Source of the DNA: Thermomicrobiales bacterium
Lineage (GTDB): Bacteria > Chloroflexota > Chloroflexia > Thermomicrobiales > CFX8
Assembly (NCBI GenBank): GCA_037045155.1
Contig: JBAOIG010000003.1
Coordinates: forward strand, 496,001-560,000
Direction of reading: 5' to 3'
Length of the DNA stretch: 64,000 bases
In this document: piece by piece, positions 1 through 9,534 of the stretch
How the letters are laid out: each line of letters begins with the position of its first letter
Position numbering within the stretch: position 1 is the stretch's first letter
Notes under the pieces: model-generated
Database searches by the model: none
The model's input: the letters and a program-made list of their open reading frames with translations, nothing else
Told to the model about the DNA's origin: nothing
Program-made: the position numbers and the translations under genes

Positions 1-2
1 CG

Positions 3-1244
3 TCGCCGCTGGATATCCCTCCCGTAGATGGCACGAATCCTCGCACCGGCGAGGAAGAAACGCGCGACACCGACGCGTCCGCGCCGTTTTCGGCGTTGGC
101 GTTCAAGGTCGCGGCGGATCCGCATGTCGGCCGGCTCACATTCATCCGCGTCTACTCCGGCACGATGCAGTCGGGCTCGTATGCCTACAACTCGACCAAG
201 GGCGACCGCGAGCGCGTGGGGCGGTTGTTGCAGATGCACGCCAACCACCGCGAGGAGATCGAGTCCGTTAGCGCGGGCGATATCTGCGCGATCATCGGTC
301 TGAAGACCACCTTCACTGGCGACACCCTTTGTGACCCTGACAAGCCGATCGTGCTCGAATCGATCAGCTTCCCTGAGCCAGTAATCGAAGTCGCAATCGA
401 GCCGAAGACGCGCGCTGACCAGGACAAGATGGGGATGGCTCTTGCCCGGCTTGCCGAGGAAGACCCGACGTTCCGCCTGCGGACCGACGAGGAGACTGGC
501 CAGACCATCATCATGGGCATGGGCGAGCTCCACCTCGAAGTTATCGTCGACCGACTTCTGCGGGAGTTCAAGGTGACCGGCAACGTCGGCAAGCCGCAGG
601 TCGCCTATCGCGAGACCATCACCAAGTCAGCGCGGGTGGAGGGTCGATTCATTCGCCAGACAGGCGGTCGCGGCCAGTTCGGACACGTCTGGCTGGAGGT
701 TGCGCCGCTCCCACCCGGCGAAGGCTTCGTCTTCGAGGACAAGATCGTTGGCGGAGCCGTTCCGCGGGAATACATCCCTGCGGTTCAGGCAGGTGTCAGG
801 GAGGCGCTGGCAACAGGCGGCGAAGCGGGATACCCCATCGTCGATGTCAAGGTGGCGCTCGTTGATGGCTCGTTCCACCCCGTTGACTCCTCAGAAATGG
901 CGTTCAAGATCGCTGGCTCGATGGCCGTCAAGGATGGCGTTCGACGCGCCGGCCCGGTCGTGCTCGAGCCGATCATGAAGGTCGAAGTGACAACGCCCGA
1001 GGAGTTCATGGGTGATGTCATCGGCAACCTCAACGCGCGGCGCGGCCGCGTCGACGGGATGGAAATGCACAGCGGTTCCCAGGTCGTCCGGGCCTTCGTG
1101 CCGCTGGCCAACATGTTCGGGTACACGACCGAGCTCCGGTCGATGACTCAGGGTCGGGCGACCTCCTCCATGGAGTTCGACCACTACGAGCCATTGCCAG
1201 ATTCTCTGGCCAAGGAGCTCATCGCGAAGAACCAGCGCGCATAA
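3..1244 (+). CDS. fusA: Elongation factor G, 3' part (5' end outside window)
   Basis: C-terminal 413 residues of the ribosomal translocase GTPase EF-G. The reading frame is open from base 3, giving SPLDIPPVDGTNPRTGEE, a stretch from just before EF-G domain II, so the GTPase domain lies upstream of the window. Downstream are domain II (SALAFKVAADPHVGRLTFIRV), domain III with GMGELHLEVIVDRL, domain IV (GGRGQFGHVWL) and domain V ending in SMEFDHYEPLP. The first internal ATG-like start at 96 is not the real start. tuf follows after 74 bases, the usual str-operon order. Confidence 0.97.
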   Translation, partial: SPLDIPPVDGTNPRTGEEETRDTDASAPFSALAFKVAADPHVGRLTFIRVYSGTMQSGSYAYNSTKGDRERVGRLLQMHANHREEIESVSAGDICAIIGLKTTFTGDTLCDPDKPIVLESISFPEPVIEVAIEPKTRADQDKMGMALARLAEEDPTFRLRTDEETGQTIIMGMGELHLEVIVDRLLREFKVTGNVGKPQVAYRETITKSARVEGRFIRQTGGRGQFGHVWLEVAPLPPGEGFVFEDKIVGGAVPREYIPAVQAGVREALATGGEAGYPIVDVKVALVDGSFHPVDSSEMAFKIAGSMAVKDGVRRAGPVVLEPIMKVEVTTPEEFMGDVIGNLNARRGRVDGMEMHSGSQVVRAFVPLANMFGYTTELRSMTQGRATSSMEFDHYEPLPDSLAKELIAKNQRA

Positions 1245-1265
1245 GTCGCGGATCGAACGATGCAG

Positions 1266-1286
1266 GCTCACGAGCGGTTCGTGGGC
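1266..1286 (+). other. Hairpin in the fusA-tuf gap
   Basis: Arms gctcacga (1266-1273) and tcgtgggc (1279-1286) pair over 8 bp with one G-U pair and a 5-base loop. No T-run follows, so it is not a canonical terminator. It may mark processing or pausing between fusA and tuf; the role is inferred. Confidence 0.35.
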
Positions 1287-1318
1287 ACTGGATGTAGGAC
1301 CGGGAGGTACGAGGGACA

Positions 1319-2518
<1,200 letters not shown>

Positions 2519-2534
2519 GAGTAGTAGAGCAAGC

Positions 2535-2855
2535 ATGGCGACGCGACGTCCGACGCAGAAGATTCGAATCCGGCTGAAGGCCTACGATCACAAGATCCTG
2601 GATCAGTCAGCCGGCAATATCGTTGAGACGGCCGAGAGCACCGGCGCGAAGGTCGCCGGACCGGTTCCGCTTCCGACGCGGATCGAGCGGTTCACCGTTA
2701 TGCGCTCGCCCTTCGTCGATAAGGACTCGCAGGAGCATTTCGAGATCCGGACGCACAAGCGTCTGATCGACGTGCTTGAGCCGAGCCATGCGACGATCCG
2801 CGCCCTGATGCGGCTGAACCTGCCGGCAGGCGTGGACATCGAGATCAAGCTGTAG
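2535..2855 (+). CDS. rpsJ: 30S ribosomal protein S10
   Basis: 106-residue S10, a 30S head protein and NusE antitermination partner. The start is the ATG at 2535 (MATRRPTQKIRIRLKAYDH), the standard S10 N-terminus; the frame is open further upstream into the tuf end but that part is not S10-like. Conserved RTHKRLIDV and the C-terminal VDIEIKL are present. First gene of the S10 operon, only 16 bases after tuf, so it is probably co-transcribed with the str genes. Confidence 0.97.
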   Translation: MATRRPTQKIRIRLKAYDHKILDQSAGNIVETAESTGAKVAGPVPLPTRIERFTVMRSPFVDKDSQEHFEIRTHKRLIDVLEPSHATIRALMRLNLPAGVDIEIKL

Positions 2856-2866
2856 GTTTCCGTCAG

Positions 2867-2910
2867 GCGGGCGGCGTTGTGCCGCCCGCTTTCGGTCCGC
2901 AACGGGCGGG
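2867..2910 (+). promoter_or_regulatory. Two competing hairpins in the rpsJ-rplC gap
   Basis: Hairpin A pairs gcgggcggc (2867-2875) with gccgcccgc (2881-2889) around loop gttgt and is followed by TTT (2890-2892). Hairpin B pairs ccgcccg (2882-2888) with cgggcgg (2903-2909). Both use the same ccgcccg segment, so they exclude each other. This resembles an attenuator/anti-attenuator pair ahead of rplC. The 147-base gap is the second longest in the ribosomal cluster. Function is inference. Confidence 0.4.
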
Positions 2911-3002
2911 CCGTGTTTACAGAGTGTCATGCTCTGATCGTCGCGCCGGGTTGACGCACTTGTCGAATCTGGCACGACATCCTGAGACACAGGAGAGAGC
3001 CA

Positions 3003-3644
3003 ATGATCCATGGATTGATAGGGAAGAAGCTGGGCATGACCCAGATCTTCGATGAGACCGGAAGGGTGGTGCCGGTCACCGTCCTGAAGGTCGGGCCGTG
3101 CGTTGTCACCCAGGTCCGTACTGCCGAGCGCGATGGCTACGAGGCGGTCCAGCTCGGATTTGATGAGTCGAAGCGGCTGAACAGCCCGCAGCGTGGTCAC
3201 GTGCGCGCGGCCGGAGCGAGCTCGCGCTATCTGCGCGAACTGAAGGCCGACGATACGTCGCCGTATTCAGTTGGCCAGGTGCTCGACGCCTCAGCCGTTT
3301 TTGTGGCCGGCGGTCGGGTCGACGTCACCGGCGTCTCGAAGGGCAAGGGCTTCCAGGGCGTCATGAAGCGCCACGGATTCCGCGGTGGGCCGAAGACCCA
3401 CGGCCAGTCGGACCGCGCGCGCGCACCAGGTTCGATCGGTTCGAGTGCGACCCCCGGCCGCGTCTTCAAGAATATGAGGATGGCGGGCCAGATGGGCAAC
3501 GAGCGCAAGACCATTCAGAACCTTGAAGTCGTCCAGGTTAACTCGGAAGAAAATCTCGTCCTCGTGCGCGGCTCGGTGCCGGGTCACAATGATGGCCTGC
3601 TGATCGTTCGCACCAGCGTCAAGTCGCGGCAGTCGAAGCGCTAG
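3003..3644 (+). CDS. rplC: 50S ribosomal protein L3
   Basis: 213-residue L3, an early 50S assembly protein reaching the peptidyl-transferase centre. Starts IHGLIGKKLGMTQIFDE, and has the hallmark KGFQGVMKRHGFRGGPKTHG and GSIGSSATPGRVFKNMRMAG segments. ATG at 3003 is preceded by AGGAGAGAG. It follows the structured 147-base gap after rpsJ and precedes rplD by 26 bases. Confidence 0.97.
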   Translation: MIHGLIGKKLGMTQIFDETGRVVPVTVLKVGPCVVTQVRTAERDGYEAVQLGFDESKRLNSPQRGHVRAAGASSRYLRELKADDTSPYSVGQVLDASAVFVAGGRVDVTGVSKGKGFQGVMKRHGFRGGPKTHGQSDRARAPGSIGSSATPGRVFKNMRMAGQMGNERKTIQNLEVVQVNSEENLVLVRGSVPGHNDGLLIVRTSVKSRQSKR

Positions 3645-3670
3645 CCGGACGAATACGGAGGAAACGAACG

Positions 3671-4306
3671 ATGCAGGTCAAGGTCTTCGACACATCCGCA
3701 AGCGAGGCGGGCACGATCGAGTTGAGCGAGTCCGTATTCGGCATCGAGCCGAACATCCCGGTGATGCACCAGGCGCACCTGCGCCAGCGCGCCAACGGCC
3801 GACTTGGCACCCACAAGACACTGCGTCGCGGTGAGGTGCGAGGTGGTGGCCGGAAGCCCTGGCGACAGAAGGGCACTGGACGCGCGCGACAGGGATCAAT
3901 CCGCTCTCCGCAGTGGCGTGGTGGCGGCGTGGTGTTCGGCCCGCAGCCGCGGTCGTACGAGCAGAAGATGCCGAAGAAGATGCGGCGTCTGGCCATCCGG
4001 TCGGTGCTGTCGGTGAAGATGCAGGAAGAACAGCTTCTGGTCATCTCCGGGCTCGCCGAAATGGAGCCACGGACGAAGGAAATGATCCGGTTGCTGGAGT
4101 CGCTGCCGGCGTCCCAGCGTTCGACGCTCATCGTGATCGGACCCGGCGAGGACCAGAAGGTGGTCTATCGCTCGGCCAACAACATCGAGAACGTCAAGGT
4201 TATTCGGGCGGGCTACGTCAACGTGCACGATGTCCTAACGCACGTACGCCTCCTGCTTACGACCGAGGCGGTGGACACGATCCACGACCTCTGGTCGCTG
4301 GAATAG
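3671..4306 (+). CDS. rplD: 50S ribosomal protein L4
   Basis: 211-residue L4, lining the peptide exit tunnel. The arginine-rich extended loop (RGGGRKPWRQKGTGRARQGS, then WRGGGVVFGPQPR) is clear at about residues 56-95. ATG at 3671 follows a GGAGG. In enterobacteria L4 also represses the S10 operon; whether that holds here cannot be seen. Confidence 0.97.
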   Translation: MQVKVFDTSASEAGTIELSESVFGIEPNIPVMHQAHLRQRANGRLGTHKTLRRGEVRGGGRKPWRQKGTGRARQGSIRSPQWRGGGVVFGPQPRSYEQKMPKKMRRLAIRSVLSVKMQEEQLLVISGLAEMEPRTKEMIRLLESLPASQRSTLIVIGPGEDQKVVYRSANNIENVKVIRAGYVNVHDVLTHVRLLLTTEAVDTIHDLWSLE

Positions 4307-4315
4307 GAGATTCGA

Positions 4316-4621
4316 ATGACGTTGCATCAGTCGGACGTGCTCGTCCGCCCCATGATCACCGAAAAGAACACGCTGATCAGCGAGCGGGGCCAGTACACCT
4401 TCGAGGTCGCTCGTGAGGCGAACAAGATCCAGATCAAGCACGCAGTTGAGGCGATCTTCAACGTGAAGGTCAAGGCAGTCAACATCATCGTGATGAAGCC
4501 GAAGAAGCGCAAGGTGATGAAGAAGCCGAACCAGAAAGTGTTTGGCTTCGAGGCCGGGTTCAAGAAGGCGATCGTCTCGCTCGAGCCCGGATATTCGATC
4601 GACATCTTCGGCGATATCTAG
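4316..4621 (+). CDS. rplW: 50S ribosomal protein L23
   Basis: 101-residue L23, exit-tunnel rim protein that docks trigger factor and SRP. Family features: DVLVRPMITEKNTLI near the N-terminus and the basic MKPKKRKVMKKPNQKVFG loop at about residues 61-77. Nine bases after rplD, with GGAG just upstream of the ATG. Confidence 0.96.
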   Translation: MTLHQSDVLVRPMITEKNTLISERGQYTFEVAREANKIQIKHAVEAIFNVKVKAVNIIVMKPKKRKVMKKPNQKVFGFEAGFKKAIVSLEPGYSIDIFGDI

Positions 4622-4648
4622 CGAGCGCAGGGAGAGGGAGCTAAGCAA

Positions 4649-5479
4649 ATGGCGATTCGCCGCTATAAGCCAACATCGCCCGGTCGCCGCGGGATGTCCG
4701 CCTCGGATAAGTCGGACATTACCTCGTGGAAACCGGAAAAAAGCCTGATCGAGATCCTGCCCAAGCATTCGGGCCGGAACAACCAGGGCCGAATTACGAC
4801 ACGCCACCAGGGGGGCCGGAACAAGCGGTTCTACCGGAAGATCGATTTCAAGCGCAACAAGCACGGCATCCCTGCCAAGGTTGCGACGATCGAGTTCGAC
4901 CCGAATCGCTCGGCACGCATCGCGCTACTGAAATACGTAGATGGCGAGAAGCGCTACATCCTCGCGCCGCTTGGCCTGAAGGTCGGGGACACCGTTCTAT
5001 CCGGTGAGGGGTCGCCGATTCGCGTCGGAAACGCGCTGCGGCTACGCGACATCCCTCTCGGCACGCAGATCCACAACATCGAGCTGCACATTGGCAAGGG
5101 CGGACAACTGGTTCGCTCCGCTGGCACGTCAGCGCAGTTGATGGCCAAGGTCGAGAACAACGCCCACGTGCGCATGCCGTCGGGTGAAGTGCGAATGATC
5201 CACCTCGACTGCATGGCAACGCTCGGCCAGGTCGGCAATGTCGACCACGAGAATATCGATATCGGCAAGGCCGGCCGTAACCGCTACCTCGGCAAGCGCC
5301 CGACGGTCCGCGGATCGGCGATGAACCCGAACGATCACCCACATGGTGGTGGTGAGGGGAAAGCCCCCATCGGCGGACAACCGAAGACGCCGTGGGGCAA
5401 GCCTGCGCAGGGGTACCGTACGCGGTCCAATAAGCGCACCGACAAGATGATCGTTCGTCGTCGCAATGTGGGCCGCTAA
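4649..5479 (+). CDS. rplB: 50S ribosomal protein L2
   Basis: 276-residue L2, needed for subunit joining and peptidyl-transferase activity. Begins AIRRYKPTSPGRRGMSASD, with GRNNQGRITTRHQGG and the diagnostic NDHPHGGGEGKAPIGG segment that carries the conserved histidine. ATG at 4649 with a GGGAG upstream; standard length for the family. Confidence 0.97.
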   Translation: MAIRRYKPTSPGRRGMSASDKSDITSWKPEKSLIEILPKHSGRNNQGRITTRHQGGRNKRFYRKIDFKRNKHGIPAKVATIEFDPNRSARIALLKYVDGEKRYILAPLGLKVGDTVLSGEGSPIRVGNALRLRDIPLGTQIHNIELHIGKGGQLVRSAGTSAQLMAKVENNAHVRMPSGEVRMIHLDCMATLGQVGNVDHENIDIGKAGRNRYLGKRPTVRGSAMNPNDHPHGGGEGKAPIGGQPKTPWGKPAQGYRTRSNKRTDKMIVRRRNVGR

Positions 5480-5512
5480 CGCCGGTGACACTAGGGAGGT
5501 AGCAGAAGCTTC

Positions 5513-5797
5513 GTGGGACGTTCGTCGAAGAAGGGGCCGTACATCGACCCCAAGCTGATCGAAAAAGTTGACAGACTCAACTCCACCAGCGAACGGCGGG
5601 TTATCCGCACGTGGTCGCGCGATTCGACCGTCTTCCCGCAGATGGTTGGGCACACGATTGCCGTCCACGATGGCCGACGCCATGTGCCGGTATTTGTGAG
5701 CGAGAACATGGTGGGGCACAAGCTCGGCGAGTTCGCGCCGACCCGCACGTTTCGCGGGCACGGCAGGGATGCGGATAAGTCTTCGCGCCGTCGTTAG
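5513..5797 (+). CDS. rpsS: 30S ribosomal protein S19
   Basis: 94-residue S19, which contacts tRNA in the 30S head. GTG start at 5513 gives GRSSKKGPYIDPKLIEKV; the conserved HNGK-like region is VHDGRRHVPVFVSENMVGHK and the C-terminus has LGEFAPTRTFRGHG. The ribosome-binding GGGAGGT lies 12 bases upstream. Ends in a short serine/arginine tail. Confidence 0.96.
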   Translation: MGRSSKKGPYIDPKLIEKVDRLNSTSERRVIRTWSRDSTVFPQMVGHTIAVHDGRRHVPVFVSENMVGHKLGEFAPTRTFRGHGRDADKSSRRR

Positions 5798-5823
5798 GCG
5801 CGCGGACTTCTGGAAGGGGCCAA

Positions 5824-6186
5824 GTGATGGTGGAAGTTTCCGCTCAGGCCAAGCGCATCCGCGTCTCGCCGCGTAAAGCGCGTTTGGTTGTTGATATGGT
5901 TCGTGGTCGCGATGTTACGGAGGCGCTCGGCCTGCTGCAATTCACGCCGAACAAGGCTGCAGCCGATGTCTCCAAAGTCATCAAGTCGGCGCGAGCTTCG
6001 GCCGAGAATAATCACGACATCGATCCGGAGGATCTGTACGTCAAGGTGATCTTCGCGGACGGCGGGCCGAGCTACAAGAGATTCAAGCCGCGTGCGCGAG
6101 GCCGGGTCAACGAGATCCTCAAGCGCACGTGTCATCTGACAGTGATTCTTGCTGAAAAGGAGAAGGGAGGCTCCCGTGGGGCGTAA
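5824..6186 (+). CDS. rplV: 50S ribosomal protein L22
   Basis: 120-residue L22, a tunnel-wall protein. Conserved RVSPRKARLVVDMVRGRDV and the C-terminal loop GPSYKRFKPRARGRVNEILKR, i.e. the tunnel hairpin, are present. Two start codons are adjacent, GTG 5824 and ATG 5827; AAGGGG just upstream fits either. Its end overlaps the rpsC start by 11 bases, suggesting coupled translation. Confidence 0.95.
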   Translation: MMVEVSAQAKRIRVSPRKARLVVDMVRGRDVTEALGLLQFTPNKAAADVSKVIKSARASAENNHDIDPEDLYVKVIFADGGPSYKRFKPRARGRVNEILKRTCHLTVILAEKEKGGSRGA

Positions 6187-6847
6187 AGTCAATCCGATCG
6201 GGTTCAGGCTCGGCGGTGTTCACGATTGGGAGTCCAAGTGGTATGCCGAGCGGAATTACACCGAACAGCTTCACGAGGACCTCTTTATCCGACGGCTGAT
6301 CAATGAGCAGCTGACGCGCGCTGGCATCTCGAGAGTCGAGATCGAGCGAGCAGCGAATCGGATCGAAGTGTCGGTTCACACCTCGAAGCCGGGTATCGTC
6401 ATCGGCAAGCAAGGCGCGAACGTCGAAAAGCTGCGACAGCTCCTGGAACAACAGGTGGGCAAAAAGATCCATCTGAAGATCGAGGAGATCAAGGTTCCGG
6501 AGCTCGATGCGCGACTCGTCGCAGAGTCGATTGCGGAGCAGCTCGCTCGGCGCGTCGCCTATCGACGAGCGATGAAGCACGCTGTCGGTCAGGCAATGCG
6601 ACGCGGCGCAAAGGGCATCAAGATCCGGCTGGGCGGCCGGCTCGGCGGCGCGGAGATGTCCCGTACCGTCACCGAGATGGACGGGCGAGTGCCGCTGCAC
6701 ACACTGCGGGCCAAGATCGACTACGGAGTCGTTCACGCGCCGACTACCTACGGACAGATTGGCGTGAAGGTCTGGATCTACACCGGCGATGTCCTTCCGG
6801 AGCGACGGCCAAAGGTCGACGCTGATGCCGCGGCAGTCGCCGACTAG
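6176..6847 (+). CDS. rpsC: 30S ribosomal protein S3
   Basis: 223-residue S3, part of the mRNA entry tunnel. The GTG at 6176 gives the canonical GRKVNPIGFRLGG and is preceded by GGGAGG; the frame is also open back to 6149 but that stretch lies inside rplV. KH domain with VIGKQGANVEKLR (about residues 66-78) and the C-terminal KGIKIRLGGRLGGAEMSRT are clear. Confidence 0.96.
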   Translation: MGRKVNPIGFRLGGVHDWESKWYAERNYTEQLHEDLFIRRLINEQLTRAGISRVEIERAANRIEVSVHTSKPGIVIGKQGANVEKLRQLLEQQVGKKIHLKIEEIKVPELDARLVAESIAEQLARRVAYRRAMKHAVGQAMRRGAKGIKIRLGGRLGGAEMSRTVTEMDGRVPLHTLRAKIDYGVVHAPTTYGQIGVKVWIYTGDVLPERRPKVDADAAAVAD

Positions 6848-6880
6848 CGACGCGGAAGAGCAGAGGGAGGGGACACACAT

Positions 6881-7336
6881 ATGCTGATGCCAAGACGGAC
6901 CAAGCACCGCAAGGTGTTCCGTGGTCGCCGGCAAGGAACAGCCCAGCGCGGCAACTACGTCGCGTTCGGTGACTATGGGCTGCAATCACTTGACGCGGCC
7001 TGGATCGACAGTCGGCAGATCGAGGCGGCCCGCCGCGCGATCACAAACTACGTCCGCCGTGGTGGGAAGGTCTGGATCCGGATCTTCCCGGACAAGCCCG
7101 TAACCCAGAAGCCCGCCGAGACACGCATGGGCTCTGGTAAGGGCAACCCGGAGTACTGGGTCGCTGTCGTGCGCCCCGGTCGGATCATGTTCGAGATATC
7201 GGGTGTCCGCGAAGAGGACGCAACTGAAGCGCTGCGCCGCGCGGCACATAAGCTGCCGGTTCAGTGCCGAATTGTGAAGCGCGATCAAGTTGGTATCGCT
7301 GCGGCCGAAGAAGCCCACGCGGAAGCGGAGTCGTAG
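6881..7336 (+). CDS. rplP: 50S ribosomal protein L16
   Basis: 151-residue L16, at the A-site side of the 50S. MLMPRRTKHRKVFRGRRQG and FPDKPVTQKPAETRMGSGKG, which includes the loop near the peptidyl-transferase centre, are typical. ATG at 6881; GGGAGGGG is 10 bases upstream. The C-terminal alanine/glutamate tail is slightly longer than in enterobacteria. Confidence 0.96.
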   Translation: MLMPRRTKHRKVFRGRRQGTAQRGNYVAFGDYGLQSLDAAWIDSRQIEAARRAITNYVRRGGKVWIRIFPDKPVTQKPAETRMGSGKGNPEYWVAVVRPGRIMFEISGVREEDATEALRRAAHKLPVQCRIVKRDQVGIAAAEEAHAEAES

Positions 7337-7339
7337 GGG

Positions 7340-7576
7340 ATGAAGGCTGCAGAGATCCGGTCCATGACCGACCAGCAGATCGTCGGGATGATCGATGATC
7401 TGAAGGAAGAGTGGCGCGTGCTGCGTTTTGACGATGCGGTCGGCAGACTGACGAATACTGCCCGGATTCGCAAGATCAAACGCGACATCGCCAGACTCAA
7501 GACGATTCAGACCGAGCGCCGGATGGCGGAGGATATCGCCGCCGCCATGGAGGCCGGGCAGGTGGCACACCTCTAA
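7340..7576 (+). CDS. rpmC: 50S ribosomal protein L29
   Basis: 78-residue L29, a small helical hairpin protein near the tunnel exit. It has the pattern KAAEIRSMTDQQIVGMIDDLKEEW and NTARIRKIKRDIARLKTI. Starts 3 bases after the rplP stop, so translation is likely coupled. Ten or so residues longer at the C-terminus than the shortest family members. Confidence 0.93.
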   Translation: MKAAEIRSMTDQQIVGMIDDLKEEWRVLRFDDAVGRLTNTARIRKIKRDIARLKTIQTERRMAEDIAAAMEAGQVAHL

Positions 7577-7606
7577 GGGTGTGCCCAGGAGAGGGATACG
7601 ACCAGG

Positions 7607-7924
7607 ATGGCAGAGATTTCAGGCTCCGCGCCCGGCGCCAGCCCGGCCACACCAGCAGCTGTGAAGAAGCAGCGGCTACAGAAGGTCGGCCGCGTCGTCA
7701 GCGACAAGATGGACAAGACCGTCGTTGTCGCCGTCGACTATGCCCGGCGGCATCCGCTTTACGGTAAGCGGATGAAGCGCACACACAAGTTCAAGGCCCA
7801 CGATGAGGACAACGAATGCCGCATCGGGGACACAGTCCGAATTGAGGAGTCCCGGCCGATTTCGAAAGATAAGCGCTGGGTCGTACGAGAGATCGTCGAG
7901 CGAGCCGGCACAAACGGCCGTTAG
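7607..7924 (+). CDS. rpsQ: 30S ribosomal protein S17 with N-terminal extension
   Basis: 105-residue S17, a primary 16S rRNA-binding OB-fold protein. The core starts at about residue 23 (RLQKVGRVVSDKMDKTVVV) and continues with HPLYGKRMKRTHKFKAHDE and GDTVRIEESRPISKDKRW. The first 20 or so residues (AEISGSAPGASPATPAAV) are an extra Ala/Pro/Ser-rich, probably disordered, extension. ATG at 7607 with GGAGAGGG upstream supports the longer start. Confidence 0.95.
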   Translation: MAEISGSAPGASPATPAAVKKQRLQKVGRVVSDKMDKTVVVAVDYARRHPLYGKRMKRTHKFKAHDEDNECRIGDTVRIEESRPISKDKRWVVREIVERAGTNGR

Positions 7925-7938
7925 CTGGGAGAGCAGGC

Positions 7939-8307
7939 ATGATTCAGGCACAGTCCCGCCTGAAGGTGGCGGACAATTCCGGCGCGCGGGAGATCATGTG
8001 CATCCGGGTCCTCGGCGGTTCGCGCAAGCGTTATGCATCGGTTGGCGACATCATTATCGGATCGGTGAAGTCGGCCCAGCCAGGCGCGGCGGTCAAGAAG
8101 GGCGACGTTATCCGAGCGGTCGTTGTCCGAACCAAGCAGGAGTATGGCCGGCCGGATGGGTCACATATTCGGTTCGACGATAATGCCGCAGTGTTGATCA
8201 ACCCACAGGGGAACCCTCGTGGCACGCGAATCTTCGGCCCCGTTGCGCGTGAGCTCCGCGAAAAGCAGTTCATGCGCATCGTCTCGCTGGCGCCGGAAAC
8301 ACTGTAG
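7939..8307 (+). CDS. rplN: 50S ribosomal protein L14
   Basis: 122-residue L14, at the subunit interface. MIQAQSRLKVADNSGAREI, the family signature VKKGDVIRAVVVRTK and the ending RIVSLAPETL are standard. ATG at 7939 preceded by GGGAG. Length equals the bacterial norm. Confidence 0.97.
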   Translation: MIQAQSRLKVADNSGAREIMCIRVLGGSRKRYASVGDIIIGSVKSAQPGAAVKKGDVIRAVVVRTKQEYGRPDGSHIRFDDNAAVLINPQGNPRGTRIFGPVARELREKQFMRIVSLAPETL

Positions 8308-8335
8308 CAGGCACGAGCGAGAGCGAGAGGTAACG

Positions 8336-8665
8336 ATGGCAGAGAAGATCGTGACCGGCGATGAGATCGTCGTAATCAGTGGGAAGAATAAGGGCGAGCG
8401 CGCCCGCGTTCGGCAGAACATGCCGCGCGAGGATAAGGTCGTCATCGAAGGCGTCAATATCGTTCGCAAACATATCGCGCAGGGCCGCGCTCGACAGGCT
8501 GGAATCGTCGAGGTCGAGGCTCCACTTCGGGTGTCCAAGGTCATGCTCGTGTGCCCGAGTTGCGGCGAGCCGACCCGGGTTGGATTCCGGATGGATGACA
8601 GCGGCAACAAGGTTCGCTACTGCAAGAAGTGCGACGCGGTTGTCCCGAAGCCGACCAGCCGGTAG
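8336..8665 (+). CDS. rplX: 50S ribosomal protein L24 (zinc-ribbon form)
   Basis: 109-residue L24, an assembly initiator for the 50S. The true start is the ATG at 8336 (MAEKIVTGDEIVVISGKNKG) after a GAGAGG; the frame is open back to 8219 inside rplN. The KOW motif is at residues 9-30. The C-terminus has CPSCGEPTRVGF and YCKKCDAVVPK, two CxxC knuckles that should bind zinc, as in many but not all bacterial L24 proteins. Confidence 0.96.
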   Translation: MAEKIVTGDEIVVISGKNKGERARVRQNMPREDKVVIEGVNIVRKHIAQGRARQAGIVEVEAPLRVSKVMLVCPSCGEPTRVGFRMDDSGNKVRYCKKCDAVVPKPTSR

Positions 8666-8700
8666 GCGGGACCCGTCGATCGAATTGGTGAGGGAGTAAC

Positions 8701-9246
8701 GTGGCTGCACGGTTGAAAGAGCAGTATCTCGAGGAGGTTCGACCCAGGTTGCGGGAGGAGTTCAGCTACCGCAACGACCTCGAGGTGCCCAAGGTCGAAA
8801 AGGTCGTGATCAACATCGGCGTCGGCGAAGCAATCGCCAACAACCGTGCGCTCGATGCTGCTATCGGCGATCTGACGATGATTACCGGTCAGAAGCCGGT
8901 GGTTACCCGCGCCAAGAAGTCGATCGCGGCGTTCCGTTTGCGCGAGGGTATGCCGATCGGCACAATGGTCACCCTGCGGGGCGATCGGATGTACGAGTTT
9001 CTGGATCGGCTGATGAACATTGCGCTGCCGCGTGTGCGTGACTTCCGCGGAATCTCGCCGAAGTCGTTCGATGGACGCGGCAACTACACACTGGGGCTTC
9101 GGGAGCAGTTGATCTTCCCGGAGATTGAATACGACAAGATCGACAAGCTTCGCGGCCTCGAGGTGGCGATCGTGACGACTGCGAACAGCGACGAGGAGGG
9201 ACGCCGTCTCCTTGCACTGCTTGGCATGCCGTTCCGCGAGTCGTAG
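8701..9246 (+). CDS. rplE: 50S ribosomal protein L5
   Basis: 181-residue L5, which binds 5S rRNA and bridges to the 30S head. Features: LEVPKVEKVVINIGVGEA, the family signature TMITGQKPVVTRAKKSIA and the ending TANSDEEGRRLLALLGMPF. GTG start at 8701, preceded by GAGGGAG. Normal length. Confidence 0.96.
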   Translation: MAARLKEQYLEEVRPRLREEFSYRNDLEVPKVEKVVINIGVGEAIANNRALDAAIGDLTMITGQKPVVTRAKKSIAAFRLREGMPIGTMVTLRGDRMYEFLDRLMNIALPRVRDFRGISPKSFDGRGNYTLGLREQLIFPEIEYDKIDKLRGLEVAIVTTANSDEEGRRLLALLGMPFRES

Positions 9247-9276
9247 TCCGGTCGCGCTGGAAGGAAAGAGCCCGAG

Positions 9277-9462
9277 ATGGCGAAAAAGTCCCAGGTAGTC
9301 CGCGCGAATCGGCCCGCCAAGTTCGCAGTTCGGCAGCACAACCGCTGCAAGCTCTGCGGCCGGCCACGCGCCTATATTCGGAAGTTTGGTGTGTGCCGCA
9401 TCTGCTTCCGCGAACTGGCGTCCCAGGGCAAGCTCCCTGGCGTCACGAAGTCGAGCTGGTAG
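9277..9462 (+). CDS. rpsN: 30S ribosomal protein S14, zinc-binding type
   Basis: 61-residue short S14 (type Z). The two zinc knuckles CKLCGRP and CRICFREL give the CxxC-x12-CxxC pattern, with the C-terminal LPGVTKSSW. This is the zinc form (C+), not the longer zinc-free form. AAGGAAAGAG lies just upstream of the ATG. Confidence 0.97.
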   Translation: MAKKSQVVRANRPAKFAVRQHNRCKLCGRPRAYIRKFGVCRICFRELASQGKLPGVTKSSW

Positions 9463-9534
9463 CCTCGATCGGCATGAATGGTCCAGACCGTTGGGGAGTG
9501 GATCACGTTTGAAAAGGTACGGGAGACCGCTGGA

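Noticed and set aside
2951..2980. TTGACG at 2951 as a possible rplC promoter
   Set aside because: No acceptable -10 box at 16-19 bases downstream.
6119..6985. 288-codon minus-strand open frame opposite rpsC
   Set aside because: Antisense of rpsC/rplP; no recognised domain and no plausible start signal.
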